The notes under the pieces were generated by a model that had not been told where the DNA came from, did not search any database, and was given only the letters and a program-made list of their open reading frames with translations. Shown here piece by piece: positions 1-5,351 of a DNA stretch of 6,298 bases (position 1 is its first letter; the number at the start of each line of letters is the position of its first letter). Origin of the DNA: Petrotoga sp. UBA5851 (lineage in GTDB: Bacteria > Thermotogota > Thermotogae > Petrotogales > Petrotogaceae); assembly GCA_002431635.1 (NCBI GenBank), contig DJGH01000013.1, positions 47,862 through 54,159 of the forward strand, given 5' to 3'. The translations under genes and the position numbers were made by a program.

Positions 1-223
1 TGCTCTCAAAATCATTTTTTTTGGCAAGCTCTTTTAAAACAAGCTGATACTCCTCTTTAGTAACGTACTTATCTGAGTCTATAATCTGATATGTAACAAC
101 CGTGGCGACTTTTGTTGCTGGTTCGGGCAGAACTGCTGCTGGGGGTGTCTGAAACAAGGCACAACCATTTAATACGAATACAGAAAATATCAAAATAACA
201 AAAAAAATCATGCCTTTCTTCAC
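1..223 (-). CDS. Putative small lipoprotein, N-terminal part only (cut by the left window edge)
   Basis: The first 74 codons of a protein I do not recognise are visible. It begins with lysines at residues 2-3, followed by a hydrophobic stretch (about residues 5-18) and a lipobox-like LNGC with Cys21. This is a type II signal peptide, so the mature protein is predicted to be lipid-anchored. Residue +2 after the cysteine is Ala. A Pro/Ala-rich linker follows (about residues 25-35), then a mixed charged segment that may start a folded or helical domain. The GTG at 223 is preferred because an AGGGGGG purine tract (231-237) lies 7 bases upstream. An in-frame ATG at 211 has only a poorly spaced AAAGG and would shorten the basic n-region. 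The GTG overlaps the TGA of the upstream DUF2225 gene (GTGA), suggesting coupled translation. Function is unknown. The lipoprotein call is fairly secure, although Asn at -2 of the lipobox is less common. Confidence 0.75.
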   Translation of the reverse strand, partial: MKKGMIFFVILIFSVFVLNGCALFQTPPAAVLPEPATKVATVVTYQIIDSDKYVTKEEYQLVLKELAKKNDFES

Positions 224-885
224 TTTATTTCCCCCCTGATGGTTTTAGCTGCTTTTATATACTGATTCCGAGAGTTTTTATACTTTGAAACTAATTTATC
301 CAAAGTGATAATTGCCTGTTTTTTATTTCCCAGCCTGTAATTTACATAACCCTGAAAAAAAAGAGAGAAAATGGCATCATTATCTGATACAGCTTTTTCA
401 AAAAAGCGTTCACAAATCTTCATTACATCAATAAGAATCTTGAGTTCTTTAGAATCATCCTTTTTCTCTCTGTAAGACCACGCTAAACGCAGAAGCAATC
501 TAGCTACCTCAAAAGGCTTTTCCATGATAGCATATATTTCAGAGCTGACAACAAGCTGTTTTTCATAGAAAACAACAGATTTATTCTCCGAATTGTTAAT
601 CTCAAATCTATCATCTTCATCGATACTGTCAAGATAATCATGAATTTTCGATGTGCGTGAAGGATTTAAATTTTTTAGCAGAGTATCCTTATCTTTTACA
701 AGAAAAGAAAACTTACATTTTGGACAAGACACTATTCCATATAAAGAAGGATTTATCCCCTTATAGTTGGGTTTAAGATCAGCATCATAACTTTCAACTT
801 TTACTGCGCTGGATTTTACATTAATAAAAGAATATTCATTTGAACAGAAAGGACATTTTATAATATCCTTCCAAAAGTCAGCCAT
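220..885 (-). CDS. DUF2225-family protein with two CxxC motifs and a TPR-like C-terminus
   Basis: A 221-residue protein. The N-terminal part carries CPFC (Cys11, Cys14) and CPKC (Cys54, Cys57), two CxxC pairs about 40 residues apart that should form one zinc-ribbon site. Between them is a YKGINPSLYG segment (41-50). This layout, with the D-x-x-P-x-Y-x-G-x-N-P-x-x-Y pattern, matches my memory of DUF2225, a family of unknown function. Residues from about 115 to 220 look all-helical. The stretch around 172-205 reads as a tetratricopeptide-like helical pair, suggesting protein binding. There is no signal peptide or membrane segment, so it is probably cytoplasmic. The ATG at 885 has a strong GGAGGAG site 4 bases upstream (890-896) and overlaps the end of ftsY by 8 bases. 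The next gene starts on its stop codon. It is expected to be expressed with ftsY. Its role is unknown, and a link to secretion is only suggested by position. Confidence 0.85.
   Translation of the reverse strand: MADFWKDIIKCPFCSNEYSFINVKSSAVKVESYDADLKPNYKGINPSLYGIVSCPKCKFSFLVKDKDTLLKNLNPSRTSKIHDYLDSIDEDDRFEINNSENKSVVFYEKQLVVSSEIYAIMEKPFEVARLLLRLAWSYREKKDDSKELKILIDVMKICERFFEKAVSDNDAIFSLFFQGYVNYRLGNKKQAIITLDKLVSKYKNSRNQYIKAAKTIRGEIK
231..237 (-). promoter_or_regulatory. Ribosome binding site choosing the GTG start of the lipoprotein gene
   Basis: On the minus strand AGGGGGG stands 7 bases before the GTG at 223. It lies inside the last codons of the DUF2225 gene. The run of six G is an unusually G-rich variant of the AGGAGG motif used elsewhere in the window, and it supports GTG over the later ATG. 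Confidence 0.5.
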
Positions 886-1786
886 CAGACTCCTCCATGC
901 CTAAAAGAGCGCTGCAGTATGCCTTTGGCTCAAATATCTTCAGATCGTCTGCCTTTTCACCGATGCCAATCATCTTAACCGGGATATGAAGCTCGGTGTT
1001 TATTGCAAATGCGATTCCTCCTTTGGCTGTACCGTCAAGCTTAGTTATTATTATTCCTGTTATGTCAACGGCCTCTTTGAAAGCCTGAGCCTGAACTATT
1101 CCATTTTGACCTGTTGTACCGTCAAGTACGAGAATCACTTCATCAGGTCCACCTGAAATTTCTTTATCGATAGTTCTTTTTATTTTTTTCAATTCATCCA
1201 TAAGATTGCTTTTGTTATGCAACCTTCCGGCAGTATCAATGATCAAAATATCTTTGTCCTTGGATTTAGTATGAACCAAAGCGTCATAGACAACAGCGGC
1301 AGCATCAGAACCATTTTGATGGGCAATAACTGTTGCTCCGGTTCTTTCGCCCCATGTTTTTAGCTGTTCAATAGCTGCTGCTCTGAAAGTATCACCGGCA
1401 GCAAGAACAACAGATCTGCCTGACTGTGCGTACAATTTTGCAAGTTTTGCTATCGATGTGGTTTTCCCGCTTCCGTTAACGCCGACTACAAGGATTACAT
1501 AGGGTTTTTTTGAGGGCGAAAGATTGATAGGCTGACAGCTTAGATTCTCCGCCATTATATCGCGCAGAATCTTGAGAGCGTCTTCTCCTTGTGTATATCT
1601 TTGTTTTAAGGCCGACAGTATATTATCAGCACTCTGCATCCCCATATCTGACATTATAAGGAGTTCCTGCAGTTCATCAAGAGTTTGCTCGTCTAGTTTA
1701 TTCGTTTTAAAAATTGATTTTATATTATCAAAAATTGCTTCCTTAGCCTTGCTGAGTCCTTTCTTTAAATCATCAAAAAATCCCAT
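878..1786 (-). CDS. ftsY: Signal recognition particle receptor FtsY (SRP GTPase)
   Basis: FtsY is the membrane-associated receptor for the signal recognition particle. It pairs with the GTPase Ffh and delivers ribosomes making membrane proteins to the Sec translocon. The predicted 302-residue protein starts with an amphipathic basic helix (MGFFDDLKKG), typical of membrane-targeting FtsY N-termini. The helical N domain follows (to about residue 85), then the GTPase G domain: P-loop GVNGSGKTT (102-110), DTFRAAA (132-138), DTAGR (184-188), TKLD (248-251), and GIGEKADDL with FEP near the C-terminus. The long acidic A domain of E. coli FtsY is absent, as in most Gram-positive versions. The ATG at 1786 is chosen because TAAGGAGGTG (1791-1800) sits just upstream. 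A longer frame reaching 1855 would begin upstream of the predicted promoter and adds 23 residues unlike FtsY. The 3' end overlaps the DUF2225 gene by 8 bases. All GTPase motifs are intact. Confidence 0.97.
   Translation of the reverse strand: MGFFDDLKKGLSKAKEAIFDNIKSIFKTNKLDEQTLDELQELLIMSDMGMQSADNILSALKQRYTQGEDALKILRDIMAENLSCQPINLSPSKKPYVILVVGVNGSGKTTSIAKLAKLYAQSGRSVVLAAGDTFRAAAIEQLKTWGERTGATVIAHQNGSDAAAVVYDALVHTKSKDKDILIIDTAGRLHNKSNLMDELKKIKRTIDKEISGGPDEVILVLDGTTGQNGIVQAQAFKEAVDITGIIITKLDGTAKGGIAFAINTELHIPVKMIGIGEKADDLKIFEPKAYCSALLGMEESDG
882..896. repeat. Start-site repeat, copy 1 (DUF2225 gene)
   Basis: The plus-strand sequence CCATCAGACTCCTCC matches 1783-1797 at 14 of 15 positions. Both copies cover the ribosome binding site, a GTCTG spacer and the ATG plus one base of a minus-strand gene. 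It may be chance convergence on a favourable initiation region. Confidence 0.4.
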
Positions 1787-1797
1787 CAGACACCTCC
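1783..1797. repeat. Start-site repeat, copy 2 (ftsY)
   Basis: The plus-strand sequence CCATCAGACACCTCC is the partner of 882-896, with one mismatch. Here it is the translation start region of ftsY. The copy in the DUF2225 gene also encodes the last codons of ftsY. Confidence 0.4.
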
Positions 1798-1800
1798 TTA
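1791..1800 (-). promoter_or_regulatory. Ribosome binding site deciding the ftsY start
   Basis: TAAGGAGGTG on the minus strand is almost fully complementary to the 3' end of 16S rRNA. Its AGGAGG core (1793-1798) lies 6 bases before the ATG at 1786. This fixes the start at MGFFDD and argues against the upstream in-frame ATG at 1855. Confidence 0.85.
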
Positions 1801-1817
1801 AAAGCTGTTCAGTAGGA

Positions 1818-1846
1818 ATTATATCATTTTGACATGAAAATACCAA
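1818..1846 (-). promoter_or_regulatory. Predicted sigma-70/sigma-A promoter of the ftsY operon
   Basis: On the minus strand a TTGGTA -35 element (1841-1846, 4 of 6 consensus) is followed by a 17-base spacer and a perfect TATAAT -10 (1818-1823), preceded by TGA, an extended -10 motif. Transcription would start near 1811, giving a leader of about 25 bases that carries only the ribosome binding site. The promoter probably drives ftsY, the DUF2225 gene and the lipoprotein gene. Confidence 0.7.
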
Positions 1847-1914
1847 ATCTATCACTGAAAAAACTTTCTAAGCAAATTAAGAGCCAGTATATTGTATATT
1901 TATCAAAAAAGTCA

Positions 1915-1932
1915 TTGACATAAATAAGACAA
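1915..1932. promoter_or_regulatory. Imperfect palindrome over the suf -35 box, possible operator
   Basis: TTGACATAAATAAGACAA pairs with its own reverse complement at 6 of 9 symmetric positions (TTG.C.TA..TA.G.CAA). It covers the whole -35 element and part of the spacer, where a bound repressor would block RNA polymerase. Suf and Isc operons are often controlled by dimeric Rrf2-family regulators (IscR, SufR-like), which makes this placement plausible. No such regulator gene is in the window, and in AT-rich DNA a partial match of this size can arise by chance. Confidence 0.3.
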
Positions 1933-1944
1933 ATATGGTAGAAT
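1915..1944 (+). promoter_or_regulatory. Predicted sigma-70/sigma-A promoter of the suf operon
   Basis: A perfect TTGACA -35 (1915-1920) is followed by an 18-base spacer and TAGAAT (1939-1944, 5 of 6 consensus). The bases TGG directly before the -10 supply an extended -10 TG dinucleotide. Transcription would start near 1951, leaving about 28 bases of leader before the sufC ATG. The promoter looks strong, so any control is more likely by a repressor at the -35/spacer palindrome than by an activator or a leader RNA. Confidence 0.75.
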
Positions 1945-1964
1945 TATTTAAATAAGATAAAAAT

Positions 1965-1970
1965 AGGAGG
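1965..1970 (+). promoter_or_regulatory. Ribosome binding site of sufC
   Basis: A perfect AGGAGG lies 8 bases before the ATG at 1979. It confirms the sufC start and implies efficient translation of the first suf gene. Confidence 0.85.
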
Positions 1971-1978
1971 AATTAAAA

Positions 1979-2740
1979 ATGTCTAAAATTCTTGAAATTT
2001 TTGATCTCAGGGCCAGTATAAAAGAAGATGGCAGAGAAATACTCAAAGGTATAAATCTTTCGATAAGTGAAGGAGAAACTCATGCAGTGATGGGTCCCAA
2101 CGGATCGGGAAAATCTACTCTTGCAAACGTGATAATGGGAAACCCAAAGTATGAGATTACAAACGGCGATATACTATTTATGGGCAGATCAATAAAGAAT
2201 TTATCTACCGATGAAAGAGCTAAGCTGGGACTGTTTATGTCATTCCAGATGCCTGAAGAAATAGATGGTGTAAAGATGAGACAGTTCATAATAAATTCAT
2301 ACAGAAATATGAAGCCGGATGATGAGATCACGGTACTAAAATTAAGCTCAAAGATCTCTGACTATGCTAGAGATCTTATGCTTGGCGATGAATTTCTTCA
2401 GAGATATACCAACTTTGGTTTTTCGGGAGGAGAAAAGAAAAAAGGTGAAATACTCCAAATGGGAGTTCTTGAACCTAGACTTGCAATTCTTGATGAAATT
2501 GATTCTGGTTTGGATATTGATGCTATGAGAATAGTTGCTCAAAGTATAACAAAAATAAAGAACGGGAAGACAGCCTTGTTGCTTATAACTCATTATCAGA
2601 GAATTTTAAACTATGTTGTCCCAGATTTTGTTCATGTGTATATAGATGGCCAGATTGTTACAACAGACGGAGCCTCTCTTGCAAAGGAAATTGAAGAAAA
2701 AGGCTATAACTTTGTGAAAGCAGGTGATGTACATGAGTGA
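1979..2740 (+). CDS. sufC: SufC, ATPase subunit of the SUF Fe-S cluster assembly scaffold
   Basis: SufC is the cytoplasmic ABC-type ATPase of the SufBCD scaffold; its ATP-driven dimerisation reshapes SufB-SufD so that the Fe-S cluster can form. The 253-residue protein, normal length for the family, has every ABC motif: Walker A GPNGSGKS (39-46), Q-loop Gln90 in SFQMPEEI, signature FSGGEKK (148-154), Walker B LAILDE with EIDSGLD (168-179), and the H-loop His205 in LLITHYQRIL. FSGGEKKKGEILQM together with DEIDSGLDIDA is diagnostic of SufC rather than of a transporter ATPase, and there is no membrane-domain gene beside it. It is the first gene of the suf operon, with AGGAGG 8 bases upstream. Its 3' end overlaps sufB by 8 bases. 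Nothing is missing. Confidence 0.97.
   Translation: MSKILEIFDLRASIKEDGREILKGINLSISEGETHAVMGPNGSGKSTLANVIMGNPKYEITNGDILFMGRSIKNLSTDERAKLGLFMSFQMPEEIDGVKMRQFIINSYRNMKPDDEITVLKLSSKISDYARDLMLGDEFLQRYTNFGFSGGEKKKGEILQMGVLEPRLAILDEIDSGLDIDAMRIVAQSITKIKNGKTALLLITHYQRILNYVVPDFVHVYIDGQIVTTDGASLAKEIEEKGYNFVKAGDVHE
2722..2728 (+). promoter_or_regulatory. Ribosome binding site deciding the sufB start
   Basis: AGGTGAT inside the last codons of sufC matches the anti-Shine-Dalgarno sequence and lies 4 bases before the ATG at 2733. The earlier in-frame GTG (2724) and ATG (2727) fall within this site and so cannot be served by it. This selects MSDNQD as the N-terminus. Confidence 0.7.
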
Positions 2741-4145
2741 TAATCAAGATATAATATACGATCTGCAAAAAGGTCAGGAAAAGTATGATTTCAGAAATAA
2801 GCAGGCCGCAAAATCTATGGTTATTCCTGGTCTTAACGAAAGCATAATAAGGGAGATCTCTGAATCTAAGAGTGAGCCACAGTGGATGCTTGAGCAAAGA
2901 CTGAATGCCTTTAAGATATATGAAACATGGCATGAACCTAACTTCGGTGTTGATCTTTCCAATGTGGATCTGAGCAAAATAGTCACATATATTCATCCAA
3001 GATACAAGAAGGCCACATCATGGGACAATGTTCCTCCTGAAATTAAAGAAACTTTTGAAAAACTTGGAGTTCCACAAGCTGAAAGATTGGCATTAAGCGG
3101 AGTAGGTGCTCAGTATGATTCTGAAGTAGTTTATCATAATATAAAAACCGAGCTTGAAAGTCAGGGAATCATTTTTCTTGATACGGAAAGTGCCGTAAGA
3201 AAGTATCCGGATCTGGTTAAAAAGTACTTTATGAAAGCTTTTTCTCCTTCAAATCACAGATATTCAGCTCTTAATAATGCAATATGGAGCGGTGGAACTT
3301 TTCTGTACATACCTCCTAATGTTAATGTGAAATTGCCTTTACAAGCATATTTTAGAATGAACAATGAAGGTATGGGTCAATTTGAACATAGCATAATAAT
3401 AGCTGATGAAGGAAGCCGTTTACATTTTGTTGAAGGATGCTCAGCTCCATACTATAATGCTATAAATTTTCATGCAGGCATGGTTGAGATCTTTGTAAAG
3501 AAAGGTGCAAGGGTAAAGTATTCTACAATACAGAACTGGAGCAAAAACACATTTAATCTTAATTCCAAAAGAGCTATAGTTGACCAGGACGGTATTATGG
3601 AGTGGGTCACAGGTTCAATGGGAAGTCATAAAAGCATGACTTATCCTACAAGTATATTACGTGGGAAAGGAGCAAAAAACGAAACGATTGCAGTAAGCTT
3701 TGCCGGTCCGAACCAGCATCTTGATACTGGATCCAAAGTATTTATGTTTGCTCCGTATACAAGTTCAACGGTGGACTCCAGAAGCATAAGTTTAGGGGGC
3801 GGATGGTCATTTTATAGAGGATGGCTGAAAGTGGACGAAAGAGCAAGGGGAGCGAAAGCAACAGTAAGGTGTAATGCATTAATGCTTGATAACGAATCAA
3901 GAAGCGATACAATTCCTCTTATAGAGGTTTTTACTGATGATGCGGATGTGGGACATGAAGCAAAGGTAGGAAGAATAAGTGATGAACAGATTTTTTATCT
4001 TATGAGCAGGGGTATGTCGGAAAAAGAAGCTAAATCAATGATAGTAAGAGGATTTATAGAGCCCTTTGCCAAAGAGCTTCCGCTTGAATACGCAATAGAA
4101 ATGAACAAACTTTTAAATCTCGAAGTAGAATCGACAATAGGTTAG
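2733..4145 (+). CDS. sufB: SufB, core subunit of the SUF Fe-S cluster assembly scaffold
   Basis: SufB is the scaffold subunit that receives sulfur and, with SufC and SufD, assembles the nascent Fe-S cluster in the cytoplasm. The 470-residue length is typical. The N-terminal half has the SufB motifs SGGTFLYIPP (187-195) and FVEGCSAP (232-239). Next comes the beta-helix core, including MEWVTGSMGS (289-298) and the YRGWLKV strand. The C-terminal helical part has DEQIFYLMSRG and GFIEPFAKELPLEYA. Only two cysteines occur: Cys236 in EGCSAP and Cys380 in VRCNAL. By motif these correspond to the cysteines of E. coli SufB implicated in sulfur receipt and cluster formation (Cys254, Cys405). Glu409 lies 29 residues after Cys380, as Glu434 does after Cys405. 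The usual EHEA is GHEA here (407-410). The start at 2733 overlaps sufC by 8 bases. SufB and SufD are distant paralogues sharing the C-terminal module. Confidence 0.97.
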   Translation: MSDNQDIIYDLQKGQEKYDFRNKQAAKSMVIPGLNESIIREISESKSEPQWMLEQRLNAFKIYETWHEPNFGVDLSNVDLSKIVTYIHPRYKKATSWDNVPPEIKETFEKLGVPQAERLALSGVGAQYDSEVVYHNIKTELESQGIIFLDTESAVRKYPDLVKKYFMKAFSPSNHRYSALNNAIWSGGTFLYIPPNVNVKLPLQAYFRMNNEGMGQFEHSIIIADEGSRLHFVEGCSAPYYNAINFHAGMVEIFVKKGARVKYSTIQNWSKNTFNLNSKRAIVDQDGIMEWVTGSMGSHKSMTYPTSILRGKGAKNETIAVSFAGPNQHLDTGSKVFMFAPYTSSTVDSRSISLGGGWSFYRGWLKVDERARGAKATVRCNALMLDNESRSDTIPLIEVFTDDADVGHEAKVGRISDEQIFYLMSRGMSEKEAKSMIVRGFIEPFAKELPLEYAIEMNKLLNLEVESTIG

Positions 4146-4149
4146 GTGA
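4144..4149 (+). promoter_or_regulatory. Ribosome binding site deciding the sufD start
   Basis: AGGTGA overlaps the sufB stop codon and lies 5 bases before the ATG at 4155. The in-frame GTG at 4146 is part of this site and is therefore an unlikely start. Confidence 0.65.
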
Positions 4150-4154
4150 ATGCT

Positions 4155-5351
4155 ATGAATACTTCATACCAGAAAACAGTACGCTCAGGCCATAAAAATT
4201 TTAGATCTGTTGTTCATGAACCTAAAAGACTTTTTGAAAGTTATTCTGAAGAAGAAGTGTTAGGAAAAATTATTAAAGAAAGCAAAAACACAATGCTCTC
4301 AGAATATCTGCAAAAAAGGTTTCAGGAATACAAAGAAATAGGGTTTCCGGTATTCAAAAGGATAAGTCTGAACAGACCGAACTTCAAAGCGGTAAACTTT
4401 GAAAAGTTATGTGGTCCTAATTCAATAGCCGATATAGATGAACAGGGAATGGAACTTATTAAAAAATATGATTTTGAAGGAACCGACAGGAAGTATCTTC
4501 TTATGGCTGAACTTTTCGGTAACTGCGGATACTATATAAGAACACAAGATGATCAGGATGTTGGAATAATAAAGCTGAAGTACGGTGACAACAGTATATT
4601 TGAAAACTCTCTTTTCAATCTTAAACCTGGGTCTAAAGCTGTAATAATAAGGCAGATCAACGGTAACTACTCCGATACTCTCAGAAACGGTGTAATCCGA
4701 GGAGTGATAGGACGTAATTCGGAACTTGTGCTTATAAATATAATAAAAACTGCGAAAGCAGGTAGTATATCAGAAAGTGGGTATTTTTCTTTGAACGATA
4801 ATTCCAGGTTAAGAGTAGTGGAAGTATCTGCAGGTCAGGGAAAGTATGTATCAAATTATGTGTACTCTATGGACGGTAAGAACTCTGTTTTACGTGCAGC
4901 TCCTTTGTTCATGGGTGCCGGTGAATCCGTAAGCGATATTTTCCATACCATCAAGTTTAATGCACCGGCAGCCATCGGAGTGCTTGAAGCTAAAGGTGTG
5001 CTTAAAGACAGATCAAGTTGTATTTTCAGAGGAACACTCGATATAAGTAAAGGTGCCTTTGATGCAGATGGGAAAGAATCAAGTTTTACACTATCACTGT
5101 CCCCACATGCCAAAATGCAAACGATACCAGGTCTTTTGGTTGCAGAAAATAGAGTAAATGCTTCTCATGCGGCAACTCTGGGGAGCATAAGTGAAGAAAA
5201 ACTATATTATATGATGAACAGAGGCTTCTCAAAAACTCAGGCAAAAAAACTTATTTCTATAGGAATATTTGATGAACTGACAGAAGCTTTGGAATTATAC
5301 GATAAAGAAATTGCACAGGAGACGGTAGATTATGTCTATTCCAACCTTTAG
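4155..5351 (+). CDS. sufD: SufD, subunit of the SUF Fe-S cluster assembly scaffold
   Basis: SufD pairs with SufB to form the beta-helical heterodimer on which SufC acts; it is needed for iron acquisition and cluster assembly. The 398-residue protein has a helical N-terminal region (about 1-110), a beta-strand-rich core (about 115-330) and a C-terminal helical module, ENRVNASHAATLG followed by EEKLYYMMNRGFS, parallel to the end of SufB. His338 in SHAATLG fits the conserved histidine of SufD (His360 in E. coli, as I recall). There is no EGCxAP motif and no SufB-type cysteine next to it, which separates it from a second SufB. The N-terminal 100 residues are less conserved, as is usual for SufD. 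The ATG at 4155 is preferred over the GTG at 4146. The gene follows sufB by 9 bases and overlaps sufS by 20 bases. Confidence 0.93.
   Translation: MNTSYQKTVRSGHKNFRSVVHEPKRLFESYSEEEVLGKIIKESKNTMLSEYLQKRFQEYKEIGFPVFKRISLNRPNFKAVNFEKLCGPNSIADIDEQGMELIKKYDFEGTDRKYLLMAELFGNCGYYIRTQDDQDVGIIKLKYGDNSIFENSLFNLKPGSKAVIIRQINGNYSDTLRNGVIRGVIGRNSELVLINIIKTAKAGSISESGYFSLNDNSRLRVVEVSAGQGKYVSNYVYSMDGKNSVLRAAPLFMGAGESVSDIFHTIKFNAPAAIGVLEAKGVLKDRSSCIFRGTLDISKGAFDADGKESSFTLSLSPHAKMQTIPGLLVAENRVNASHAATLGSISEEKLYYMMNRGFSKTQAKKLISIGIFDELTEALELYDKEIAQETVDYVYSNL
5317..5322 (+). promoter_or_regulatory. Ribosome binding site of sufS inside sufD
   Basis: AGGAGA within the sufD coding sequence lies 9 bases before the ATG at 5332. 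It supports a sufS start 20 bases before the end of sufD, giving an N-terminus (MSIPTFRSYFPAL) of the expected SufS type. Confidence 0.65.

Larger units (their letters stand above)
1787..1978. other. Divergent intergenic region between ftsY and sufC
   Basis: This 192-base AT-rich spacer contains the back-to-back ftsY and suf promoters and both ribosome binding sites. The roughly 68 bases between the two -35 elements (1847-1914) hold only AT-rich sequence and short T-tracts. I see no small gene, tRNA, strong hairpin terminator or riboswitch-like structure. Both predicted leaders are under about 30 bases. Confidence 0.8.

Noticed and set aside
1572..1832. Plus-strand open frame opposite the start of ftsY
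   Set aside because: It is antisense to the conserved FtsY N domain, has low-complexity Ser/Leu-rich content and no recognisable family. It is a shadow of the real gene.
1787..1855. In-frame N-terminal extension of FtsY from an ATG at 1855
   Set aside because: It would begin upstream of the predicted ftsY promoter, lacks a good ribosome binding site and adds 23 residues unlike FtsY. TAAGGAGGTG directly supports the ATG at 1786.
1847..1914. Terminator or small RNA between the two divergent promoters
   Set aside because: There is no GC-rich hairpin followed by a T-run, and divergent genes need no terminator here. The T-tracts fit ordinary AT-rich promoter DNA.
1945..1978. Riboswitch or leader RNA before sufC
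   Set aside because: The predicted leader is only about 28 bases and is AT-rich without a stem-loop.
2724..2732. Earlier sufB starts at GTG 2724 or ATG 2727
   Set aside because: Both lie within the AGGTGAT ribosome binding site, which serves the ATG at 2733.
2080..2996. Minus-strand open frames opposite sufC and the start of sufB
   Set aside because: They lie opposite strongly conserved SufC and SufB coding sequence, lack ribosome binding sites and resemble no family.
4146..4154. Earlier sufD start at GTG 4146
   Set aside because: It is part of the AGGTGA ribosome binding site and directly abuts the sufB stop codon.
4856..5113. Minus-strand open frame opposite sufD
   Set aside because: It is antisense to the conserved SufD beta-helix core and shows no coding signs of its own.
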